Source: JBGPIK01 sp041484845
GTDB taxonomy: Bacteria > Desulfobacterota > Binatia > UBA9968
Length of the DNA stretch: 6,566 nt
Direction of reading: 5' to 3'
Assembly (NCBI GenBank): GCA_041484845.1
Contig: JBGPIK010000382.1
Span: 1 to 6,566 of the forward strand
In this document: one piece after another, positions 1 to 5,744 of the stretch
How the letters are laid out: each line of letters begins with the position of its first letter
Numbering within the stretch: position 1 is the stretch's first letter
The notes under the pieces: model-generated
The model's input: the letters and a program-made list of their open reading frames with translations, nothing else
Told to the model about the DNA's origin: nothing
Databases searched by the model: none
Translations under genes and position numbers: made by a program

Positions 1-626
1 CCAGGGTCGACTAAACCGGTGATCGGTTGACCTGTCTTGAGAGCATTTTGAAACCCTGCCGTAGAAATGCCTTTGAAAACTTCCGGGTGTGAGAGAATTT
101 TTACATTTGGCGGCAACCCATGTGCACCCGTTGCGGGTCGGAAATTTCCCTCTTCATCGAACGGAATAATGACCCATATCCGGTTTGGATCGTCATTCGC
201 CGTAGAAGATTGCAGAGCTTTGTAGGCATCATAGCTGACAAAGTAAACCGATCGCTCAACGCCTTTCTCCGCGAGAATGGCCCGGATTCTGTCCCGCCTT
301 TGAGCTGTCGTTTCAGCCAGCACCTCGACCCGCCCAGAATACTTTTGGAGCGACTTCTGTACCATGAGAACCCGTTCTCGGGCAGAGGCATGGGTGTCTT
401 TTTCAGTTTCCGCGGTAACCCAAACAATCAGACGTGAAATCGGTTTTCCGATTTCGCGGCATTCCTTAGGCAATGCCGCATCCTCCAGCACGCACCGCAT
501 CAGTTTAATTTGCGCCTGAGTGGGTGGATCAAAGGTTCCGGAATAAAAACCGACAGAGCCAGCCGAAGCTGCCGTACCAAGAAAAAGCCATAGTATGGAA
601 AATGCCAATCTCAAGAATAGGGTCAT
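1..626 (-). CDS. Exported NadD-like nucleotidyltransferase with altered catalytic motifs (3' end outside window)
   Basis: I read 208 codons without a stop from an ATG at 626, preceded by GGAGA at 631-635. Residues 1-22 form a signal peptide: hydrophobic core and A-S-A before G23. The mature part follows the nicotinate-nucleotide adenylyltransferase (NadD) plan. A first strand leads into GTFDPP at 30-35, where NadD has GGTFDPxHxGH. Residues 77-89 (DTHASARERVLMV) match the helix NadD uses after its Lys-Pro-His segment. Residues 187-208 (ISTAGFQ, then LKTGQPI and LVDP) align without gaps to the C-terminal ISSTxIR...LVPP segment. The key residues differ: HxGH is TQAQ (36-39) and ISSTxIR is ISTAGFQ (187-193). 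NadD is normally cytoplasmic and makes deamido-NAD from ATP and NaMN; this one is predicted periplasmic and may not be catalytic. Cys45 and Cys56 could form a disulfide. Its start overlaps a small upstream ORF by ATGA. Family assignment is firm; activity is unknown. Confidence 0.82.
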   Translation of the reverse strand, partial: MTLFLRLAFSILWLFLGTAASAGSVGFYSGTFDPPTQAQIKLMRCVLEDAALPKECREIGKPISRLIVWVTAETEKDTHASARERVLMVQKSLQKYSGRVEVLAETTAQRRDRIRAILAEKGVERSVYFVSYDAYKALQSSTANDDPNRIWVIIPFDEEGNFRPATGAHGLPPNVKILSHPEVFKGISTAGFQNALKTGQPITGLVDP

Positions 627-784
627 GCCGTCTCCGATCCGAACCGCCGTTGAGTGAGCTGCTGTGTTGCCTTCCCTAATGCTTTATCAAGCCGCACGTG
701 AAGCACAGGTTCCATGACCGAGCCGTAATCCGAAGCACACTGGCAAGCGTAAATCTGCGTTACTGCGGCATAATTATAGTTCAC
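623..784 (-). CDS. Possible small ORF (53 aa) coupled to the NadD-like gene
   Basis: A GTG at 784 opens a 53-codon frame ending in a TGA that overlaps the ATG of the exported nucleotidyltransferase gene (ATGA). This arrangement is common for translationally coupled genes. The product begins MNYNYAAVTQIYACQCASDY and has a CxC pair at residues 14-16, a hydrophobic stretch MEPVLHVRLDKAL, then a Gln/Arg-rich end. I recognise no family and see no signal peptide or membrane segment. There is no convincing ribosome binding site before the GTG. The frame is open only back to a TGA about 36 bases further upstream. A good promoter-like element (perfect TATAAT) lies inside codons 3-4, so the stretch may instead be the leader of the downstream gene. 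Both readings are listed because the sequence alone does not decide between them. Confidence 0.35.
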   Translation of the reverse strand: MNYNYAAVTQIYACQCASDYGSVMEPVLHVRLDKALGKATQQLTQRRFGSETA

Positions 785-801
785 TCGGGATAACTTGCCA
801 C
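773..801 (-). promoter_or_regulatory. Candidate sigma70-type promoter for the NadD-like gene
   Basis: Reading the minus strand, GTGGCA (4 of 6 to TTGACA) is followed by 17 bases and a perfect TATAAT. It sits in the gap after the deoxyhypusine-synthase-like gene. Transcription would start near 766, giving a leader of about 140 bases before the ATG at 626. It competes with the small-ORF reading of the same stretch. Confidence 0.3.
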
Positions 802-850
802 AGCATCGGCTGGCTCATTGCCGTTTGGAAAATTCGTGCATGCGGAGAGT

Positions 851-2296
851 TCAGCCTCTTGCTTCCATGACATATTTCACAAGGAACGGCCAGACTTGCG
901 TCGCATCCGCAAGCATTTCGGCATAGACGCCGTCGCGAGCGGCTTTGCGCCAGGACTCGTTTTCAGAGTAAGTGCAGCCTGAAAGATGGCCGAAGTGAGG
1001 TTTGTCCGGACATATTCTTATACCGTAAGAGAAACGCCGTTCCGGAAAAGTCGGTCCCAGCCTCTCATTGATGATCTCGATCAACGGCGCCACGTTTTGC
1101 ACGTTATTCCGCGGCACACCACCACCAATCGAGAAAATTCCAAAGCGCTTCGCCCCAGTGACCAGCTTGATGAGTTTCTTGCTATCACGCTCAAGATCCA
1201 TCACGATCGGCGCCTTGCCGCGACGCCTGCGTTTGACGTTGTGGATGTAGAGGTCGTTTCCTAGCTCCGAATCGACAAAAGCCGGAACGAACACAGGCAC
1301 GCCGCACCTATATGCGGATTTTAATATTCCCCGATCGTTTGGATAATGCGTCGCCAAGTGCTTGCCGATGAGTTCATTAAGTTGCGTCGGGCTGGTCGTT
1401 TGCCGCCCGTCGATTTTGTCGATGACTTGACCGATGACTTCTTCGACGCTGTCGAGATTCGTTTCCGGCTCCAGCGTGTCGGTAACGCGATTCAGCTTAC
1501 GCCGCGCCAGCGACGTGTCATCGAAGGCTGGGTTGTACTTGTAGTGCTTGAGTCCTATGGACGAGACCAGTCCGTGGGCCATCAGCGCTCCCGTCGAAGA
1601 AATCCCGTGGACCAATCCCAATTCGATCATGTCGCAAATGACAAGGTCCATTTTTGCGACCGTCATAGCGCCGCTGATCGTAAGGAAGCGAAAACACCGC
1701 TTATCGCTGACCATCGTTTGAAGGGCCGTGGCACCGCGCGAGACTTGAGACGCCAAACCGCTGAACTTGGCAAGCTGCGCCATCAATGATCGCACCGGAG
1801 TTCGCCGCCCGTTGAACCATTCTTCAAGCGATAGGTAAATGACCGGAATGATATAACGAGGATCGGCAAAAACGGCATCGGGAAAATAACCATCTTTGAT
1901 TTGCCCCGGGCGCGCCATATCGAAAGGGTTGATAAATATCGTGCGGGCGGGTTTATTGTAGATCGCCTCTGCATATCTTTCGGAAAATCCGCCGACGACA
2001 ATCGCATTGTCTCCCCGCGTTCTTGCTCTCGCGTACTCCGACGGCAGAACAATCGCCCTACACCAGTTGCTTTCGACAAATTTCCTTAGAAGTAACCCCA
2101 GGGGAGAATTGGGCAGGCCGCCATAGATAAGGATCGGTTTTTTGTCTTCCGTGATCATGTGATAGAGCGTACGCGCAACTTCGCCGAGCATTCTTGCGCC
2201 GAACGCGCAGTACCGCATCCCGTCGACGATATCGGCAACGCTCCCACAGTGGCGCAAATCCAGTGACTTCAGTTCTTCGAAGCTTGGAGCTCTCAC
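851..2296 (-). CDS. Deoxyhypusine-synthase-like protein with extended N-terminus
   Basis: The C-terminal two-thirds match the deoxyhypusine synthase (DHS) family, NAD-dependent enzymes that transfer the aminobutyl group of spermidine. Landmarks are TISGAM at 206-211, GISSTGALMAHG at 231-242, HYKYNP...DD at 251-260, VPVFVPAFVDSELG at 333-346, GGGVP at 391-395, HLSGCTYSENESW at 437-449 and ADATQVWPFLV at 463-473. In SWRK (448-451), K451 falls where human DHS has the catalytic Lys329 (SWGK). The His pair that follows the glycine-rich motif in the human enzyme is Asn-Asn here (397-398). Bacteria lack eIF5A, so the acceptor is likely a small amine or another protein; homospermidine synthase is a known DHS derivative in plants. 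Residues 1-165 are extra: the family is usually about 310-370 residues. They resemble a degenerate second copy of the DHS N-terminal region. The start is GTG at 2296, preceded by AGAGGG at 2303-2308. Substrate unknown. Confidence 0.85.
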   Translation of the reverse strand: MRAPSFEELKSLDLRHCGSVADIVDGMRYCAFGARMLGEVARTLYHMITEDKKPILIYGGLPNSPLGLLLRKFVESNWCRAIVLPSEYARARTRGDNAIVVGGFSERYAEAIYNKPARTIFINPFDMARPGQIKDGYFPDAVFADPRYIIPVIYLSLEEWFNGRRTPVRSLMAQLAKFSGLASQVSRGATALQTMVSDKRCFRFLTISGAMTVAKMDLVICDMIELGLVHGISSTGALMAHGLVSSIGLKHYKYNPAFDDTSLARRKLNRVTDTLEPETNLDSVEEVIGQVIDKIDGRQTTSPTQLNELIGKHLATHYPNDRGILKSAYRCGVPVFVPAFVDSELGNDLYIHNVKRRRRGKAPIVMDLERDSKKLIKLVTGAKRFGIFSIGGGVPRNNVQNVAPLIEIINERLGPTFPERRFSYGIRICPDKPHFGHLSGCTYSENESWRKAARDGVYAEMLADATQVWPFLVKYVMEARG

Positions 2297-2328
2297 GGCT
2301 TACCCTCTAGATTTCTAATGGCTTTTGC

Positions 2329-2357
2329 TTCGTAACACGGCGGGTTTACCCAGTCAA
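2329..2357 (-). promoter_or_regulatory. Candidate promoter of the deoxyhypusine-synthase-like gene
   Basis: On the minus strand TTGACT (5 of 6 to TTGACA) is followed by 17 bases and TACGAA (3 of 6 to TATAAT). The predicted start near 2322 gives a leader of about 26 bases containing the AGAGGG ribosome binding site. The spacer begins GGGTAAACCC, with GGGT/ACCC arms that could serve as a small operator. The -10 is weak, so this is a candidate only. Confidence 0.33.
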
Positions 2358-2558
2358 TTGGAGCGCATAGCCGCTGGAGCGGTCATGGTGAGACAGGCCG
2401 GCGATTAGCACAAATTTGTCCCCTTGTAGTCATTCTTCGGCCAATGCGCGGGCAACAGTTGGAAAATAAGCAACGCAGAGGTCTCATTCCTCGCAAGTTT
2501 AAACAAAACAGCCGAGGGCACGAAAGTTGCTCTAAGCAAGACGTTACGAGGTCAACCC

Positions 2559-3176
2559 GTGAAAAACTTCTTTCCTACACGTTGGCTACTCCTTCTGCTG
2601 GTCCTGTCGACAGGCAAGCCTGCCTTTTCACAAGACCTTGCCGACACCTTTTACCAGGAATGGATTGATTATCGAGACGGGGAGATCTCAATGGCATTCA
2701 ATCAGACCCCCGTCGAACTCGCCCTGGATGCGATTCGGGTGAGCACGGGTTTGCAAATCGTTGTTCCGACTGCAGTGGAAAACAAAGTCTTGAGCCTGCA
2801 ACTGAACCGAGTGCCGCTTGAGCCTGCCGTTCGCTCTTTTATTTCCCATATTGGATTTAAGAACTTTGCTTTGATGTACGACAATGATGGCCACCCCAAC
2901 CGCGCGGTTGTCCTGGGCAACCGGTCCAATGACGGCAGCAGCCAGTTAGCGCATCCCATGCCAATCAACGAACCGATCATTCAACCGCTTACGACCGACG
3001 AACGAGAAAAAATTCAGAAGGCACTGGATCGCTGGAGCGATCTCAAGCAGGAAGAGCGCGGCCGAATTGAAGACCGCCTGAAAACTCTCCCGCCCTCCGA
3101 AGAACGCGAGCAGCTCGTCGCAGAATACGGCCGGCAGATTCTAGGGATAAAGAACCGAGAACCGTCGATTCCTTAA
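2559..3176 (+). CDS. Exported STN-domain-like protein with charged helical tail, function unknown
   Basis: The start is GTG at 2559, supported by GAGGT at 2548-2552 with six bases between. Residues 1-24 are a signal peptide: Lys2, an Arg at 8, a run of Leu at 10-16, and cleavage probably after AFS24. Residues 41-120 look like an STN (secretin and TonB N-terminal) domain. They contain an ISMAFNQTPVELALDAIRVSTG segment, a strand IVVPTAV, and LSLQLNRVPLEPAVRSFI, giving the usual beta-alpha-beta repeat. Residues 145-195 are strongly charged and predicted helical (LTTDEREKIQKALDRWSDLK, then ERGRIEDRLKTLPPSEEREQ), resembling the Leu-rich, Arg/Glu-rich repeats of DUF3106-type periplasmic proteins. 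No secretin pore or TonB barrel follows, so the STN-like domain stands alone. It probably acts in the periplasm, perhaps in envelope assembly or sensing; this is inference. It is transcribed divergently from the deoxyhypusine-synthase-like gene. Confidence 0.75.
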   Translation: MKNFFPTRWLLLLLVLSTGKPAFSQDLADTFYQEWIDYRDGEISMAFNQTPVELALDAIRVSTGLQIVVPTAVENKVLSLQLNRVPLEPAVRSFISHIGFKNFALMYDNDGHPNRAVVLGNRSNDGSSQLAHPMPINEPIIQPLTTDEREKIQKALDRWSDLKQEERGRIEDRLKTLPPSEEREQLVAEYGRQILGIKNREPSIP

Positions 3177-3375
3177 CTCGTCGGAAAACGACGGTCACTT
3201 CTTCAGACCACGTCAACGGGTACAGTAAGGATTTCGCGAAACGCGGTGTCTGGCTCCTGAGAACGCCGCACTGCCACCGGCTTTTATCGAGCTCGGAACG
3301 CGTCGTGACGAGTTAAAGACCGGCCTCTGATCAGTCTGGCGACGCTTTCCCGCCTGCGCGCCAGTCGTTTTTCTC

Positions 3376-3403
3376 TTGAATCTCGCAGCTTCGGCGCTAT
3401 TCT
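3376..3403 (+). promoter_or_regulatory. Weak candidate promoter of dnaJ (leaderless start)
   Basis: TTGAAT at 3376-3381 and TATTCT at 3398-3403 are each 4 of 6 to the sigma70 consensus, with 16 bases between. The -35 lies in CTTGAA (3375-3380), which also resembles the heat-shock sigma32 -35 element. The predicted start near 3410 is almost at the ATG at 3413, which fits the poor ribosome binding site there. No CIRCE or HAIR operator was found in 3177-3412. Confidence 0.22.
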
Positions 3404-3412
3404 AGCGGTACT

Positions 3413-4426
3413 ATGGCCGAACGTGACTATTATCAAATCCTCGGAGTCAACCGCAGCGCGTCTCAGGACGATATCCGCAAGGCGTACCGCAAGCTTGCGC
3501 GAAAGTATCACCCCGATATCAACCCGGGCAACAAAGAGGCGGAAAACAAATTCAAAGAGATTTCGGTCGCCAACGATGTATTGAGCGATCCGCAAAAACG
3601 CAAGCTCTACGATGAGTTCGGCGAATCCGGTCTCGCCGCCGGTTTTAATGCCGAAAACGCGCGCAGCTATGGCCAATGGCAGGCGCAATCGGCGCGCACG
3701 GGCGCCGCCCGCCACGATTTCAATATGGACGATCTGGGCGATCTATTTGGCGGTTTAGGCAATATTTTTGGCGCCGGCCGCAGAACACGCACCGGTCCGA
3801 GTCGAGGCTCGGATATTGAAGCGACCATGGATATCGATTTCCTCGACGCGGTGCGTGGCTTTCAAACGTCGCTGGCGCTTCAGCGTCCCGTCCCATGCGA
3901 GAACTGCCATGGAACGGGCGCCAAGGCGGGAAGTTCAGCGACTTGCCCGGTTTGTGGCGGCAGTGGCCGGGTGCAGCGTCCTGACACTATTCGCGTCAAT
4001 ATTCCCCCCGGAGCCGAGCCGGACAAACGTATTCGTCTACGGGGGCGAGGCGAAGCGGGTCTGCGCGGCGGACCCGCGGGTGATCTTTACATCGTGCCGC
4101 GAATTCGTTCGCACCCGCTGCTGACGCGATCGGGTCGCGACTTGGCCATGGATCTTCCGATCACCGTCGGTGAGGCGGTTCGTGGCGCAACCGTGGAAGT
4201 TCCCACGCCCTCCGGCCCAGTGAAGGTAAAAGTTCCAGCGGGCGCACAGAGCGGCCAACGCCTGCGCGTCAAGGGCAAGGGAGTAGCTGCCCATGGCGCC
4301 AGCCCGCCGGGAGACCTCTATCTGCAAATTATGATTCGCGTGCCCAAGGATAAGGTCGGCCACGACGCCATTGAAAAATTCGAGAGCGGCTATACGGAGG
4401 ACGTGCGCAAACATATGCGCCTCTAA
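3413..4426 (+). CDS. dnaJ: DnaJ/Hsp40 co-chaperone with a half-size zinc-binding region
   Basis: This is an Hsp40 protein that delivers unfolded substrates to DnaK and stimulates its ATPase in the cytoplasm. The J domain covers residues 4-70 with the essential HPD at 33-35. A Gly/Phe-rich linker (LFGGLGNIFGAG at 111-122) ends near 130. The zinc region has only two CxxCxGxG modules, CENCHGTG at 162-169 and CPVCGGSG at 178-185, where canonical DnaJ has four. Residues to the left of the second module match what precedes module 2 of E. coli DnaJ, and residues to its right (GRVQRPDTIRVNIPPG) match what follows module 4. One zinc site could form from these four cysteines. The two C-terminal beta domains follow (about 190-312). 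At 337 residues it lies between CbpA and full DnaJ in length. The next gene, 17 bases on, encodes a CbpM/HspR-like protein, as in cbpA-cbpM pairs. The ribosome binding site before the ATG is poor. Confidence 0.93.
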   Translation: MAERDYYQILGVNRSASQDDIRKAYRKLARKYHPDINPGNKEAENKFKEISVANDVLSDPQKRKLYDEFGESGLAAGFNAENARSYGQWQAQSARTGAARHDFNMDDLGDLFGGLGNIFGAGRRTRTGPSRGSDIEATMDIDFLDAVRGFQTSLALQRPVPCENCHGTGAKAGSSATCPVCGGSGRVQRPDTIRVNIPPGAEPDKRIRLRGRGEAGLRGGPAGDLYIVPRIRSHPLLTRSGRDLAMDLPITVGEAVRGATVEVPTPSGPVKVKVPAGAQSGQRLRVKGKGVAAHGASPPGDLYLQIMIRVPKDKVGHDAIEKFESGYTEDVRKHMRL

Positions 4427-4443
4427 AAGGTAACTAACCGGGT

Positions 4444-4728
4444 ATGGCACGCAAGTACCTTCGAATCACCGAAGTGGTTGAACTCTGCGGCGTCGATAAG
4501 GAGGTTGTCCGACGTCTTGAGCGCGAGCGTGTAATCCGCGCGCTCACCCGCGAAAACCGTAAGCTCTATTCTCTCGATCAGGTTGACCGCGCGCGCGTCG
4601 CGCGCCTGCTCATGGAAGCACTGGGATGGAATCTGGAGGGCATCGAAGTCGTGCTCCACATGCGCGAGCAGATGATCGCGATGCGACGTCAAGTTTGGGA
4701 GCTGTTTCGCAGGCTTGATCGCCGATAA
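4444..4728 (+). CDS. MerR-family chaperone modulator/regulator, CbpM/HspR-like
   Basis: This 94-residue protein has a MerR-type winged helix-turn-helix at residues 4-70 (YLRITEVVELCGVDKEVVRRLERE for the helices, then NRKLYSLDQVDRARVARLLM for the wing and following helix). A short coiled helix ends it (IEVVLHMREQMIAMRRQVWELFRRL). It lacks the long dimerisation helix and effector domain of classical MerR. Two families share this shape and position: CbpM, which binds the J domain of CbpA and inhibits it, and HspR, which represses the dnaK operon by binding HAIR inverted repeats. The WNLEGIEVVLHMREQM segment is typical of these short dnaJ-linked proteins. No HAIR operator is visible upstream of dnaJ, which mildly favours the protein-binding role. 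It is translated from the dnaJ transcript and is followed directly by a probable terminator. Confidence 0.85.
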   Translation: MARKYLRITEVVELCGVDKEVVRRLERERVIRALTRENRKLYSLDQVDRARVARLLMEALGWNLEGIEVVLHMREQMIAMRRQVWELFRRLDRR

Positions 4729-4739
4729 GCGTCTTTTTT
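4713..4739 (+). terminator. Probable intrinsic terminator of the dnaJ-merR unit
   Basis: GCTT (4713-4716) plus ATC (4718-4720) pairs with GAT (4724-4726) plus AAGC (4727-4730). This makes a seven-pair stem with one bulged G and a three-base loop. Three bases later comes a run of six T (4734-4739). The stem overlaps the merR stop codon. It is moderate in strength but well placed. Confidence 0.42.
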
Positions 4740-4817
4740 CCCCAGCGTTACAAATCCGGTTAGCCTTTTTTCTTGCCCCACGATAACCGGTCGCCGATCA
4801 CCGGCCTCCGCCGCGCC

Positions 4818-4843
4818 TTCAGCGCGGGCATTCAACGCGGGCA
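4818..4843 (+). repeat. 13-base tandem repeat before the sulfotransferase gene
   Basis: TTCAGCGCGGGCA at 4818-4830 is followed without a gap by TTCAACGCGGGCA at 4831-4843, one mismatch. I see no third copy. It ends four bases before the TTG that opens the sulfotransferase frame. Confidence 0.7.
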
Positions 4844-4846
4844 ATC

Positions 4847-5701
4847 TTGACTGGAAGTTTTCTCTCTGCTAAAGCCATGGAATTTATGGCTATGGATATC
4901 GTATCTATTCCTTACTCGTACATGACATCATGGTTTCAAACCCTGCGCCAGGACAAAAAGTTCGGCCAGGTTGAGCGGTATATGATGTTTATCGGCTACC
5001 CGCGCAGCGCGCATACTCTGGTCGGCTTTCTGATTGATGCCCACCCGAACGCTATTGTTGCAAGCCAGATCAGCGGTCTTAAATATCTCAAGCATGGATT
5101 CAGCAACCGCCAGATATTCTATGTACTGCAGCAAAACTCCCGCCGCGTCGCTAGAGTAGGACGACAATGGAGGCCTTACTCGTACGCCGTTCCCAATCAG
5201 TGGCAGGGCCGGTTCGACAAACTCAAAGTCGTCGGAGACTGCACCGGGATGACTCGGTTGCGCAGGAATCCGGCCCAACTGCAATCGTTACAGAGCGCGC
5301 TCGGAAGCATTAAACTCAATCTCATTCATTGCATTAGGAACCCCTACGACAACATCAGCACCATGAAAATGAGAAGCCAGCGAACCCTCGAAGAGGCGGT
5401 GGATGCTTATTTCTCCATGTGCGGCACCGTGGAACAAATTAAGGGTCAGTTTGGCGCTTCAGTTTATGACCTGAGGCATGAATCGCTGGTCGGCGATCCG
5501 GCGGGCGCTCTGAAGGATCTGTGCGGCTATCTCGAGCTTAGCGCGAGTGAAACGTATTACCAGAACTGCGCCGGGATTGTTCACAAATCACCTCACAAAT
5601 CGAGGACGGAGGTCCCCTGGAATCCTGAGCTTATCGACTCCGTCAAATCACAAATGAGCCGGTTTAGTTTTCTCTCCGGTTATTCCTATGACGGAGTGTA
5701 G
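4847..5701 (+). CDS. Sulfotransferase family protein (PAPS-dependent)
   Basis: This enzyme is expected to transfer a sulfuryl group from 3'-phosphoadenylyl sulfate (PAPS) to a hydroxyl or amine of an unknown acceptor. Residues below count from the TTG. The 5'-phosphosulfate loop is GYPRSAHTL at 50-58, in the PRSGTT position; H56 replaces the usual Gly. The 3'-phosphate motif is HCIRNPYDNISTM at 161-173, with R164 and S171/T172. The C-terminal KSRTEVPW at 251-258 fits the third PAPS-contacting segment, followed by FSFLSGYSY. Total length is normal for single-domain bacterial enzymes. The start is uncertain: the TTG at 4847 has no good ribosome binding site. ATGs at 4877, 4886, 4892 and 4922 are in frame, with GGAA at 4879-4882 reasonably spaced for 4892. 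The ATGs at 4982 and 4985 fall just before the PAPS loop. It stands alone, with no PAPS synthesis genes nearby, so the acceptor cannot be inferred. Confidence 0.83.
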   Translation: MTGSFLSAKAMEFMAMDIVSIPYSYMTSWFQTLRQDKKFGQVERYMMFIGYPRSAHTLVGFLIDAHPNAIVASQISGLKYLKHGFSNRQIFYVLQQNSRRVARVGRQWRPYSYAVPNQWQGRFDKLKVVGDCTGMTRLRRNPAQLQSLQSALGSIKLNLIHCIRNPYDNISTMKMRSQRTLEEAVDAYFSMCGTVEQIKGQFGASVYDLRHESLVGDPAGALKDLCGYLELSASETYYQNCAGIVHKSPHKSRTEVPWNPELIDSVKSQMSRFSFLSGYSYDGV

Positions 5702-5744
5702 TGGGTCGGCAGAACGCAGGCGCCCTGTTAACACCCTTCGGCCG

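Noticed and set aside
101..427. Open frames on both strands inside the NadD-like gene
   Set aside because: They lie in other frames of a longer frame with a signal peptide, good ribosome binding site and family motifs. Their products are low-complexity, Arg/Ser-rich and match nothing I know.
1346..1789. 147-codon plus-strand frame antisense to the DHS-like gene
   Set aside because: The opposite strand carries conserved DHS motifs over the same bases. This product is Arg/Asp-rich shadow sequence without a ribosome binding site.
2444..2668. 74-codon plus-strand frame overlapping the start of the STN-like gene
   Set aside because: It overlaps the signal peptide of a better gene in another frame, has unnatural composition and no recognisable domain.
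3179..3193. Hairpin CGTCG-GAAAA-CGACG just after the STN-like gene as a terminator
   Set aside because: The stem is perfect but only five pairs (six with a wobble), and no T-run follows, so an intrinsic terminator is not supported.
3284..3715. 143-codon minus-strand frame opposite dnaJ
   Set aside because: The J domain is encoded on the other strand. The antisense product is an Arg/Leu-rich shadow typical of GC-rich genes.
4587..4606. GCGCGCG-rich palindrome in merR
   Set aside because: It falls inside conserved coding sequence (DRARVARLL) and follows from Arg/Ala codons.
4756..4790. Inverted repeat CCGGTTA / TAACCGG after the merR gene
   Set aside because: The 21-base loop makes a weak hairpin, and the T-run is inside the loop instead of after the stem. 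A regulator site is possible but unsupported.
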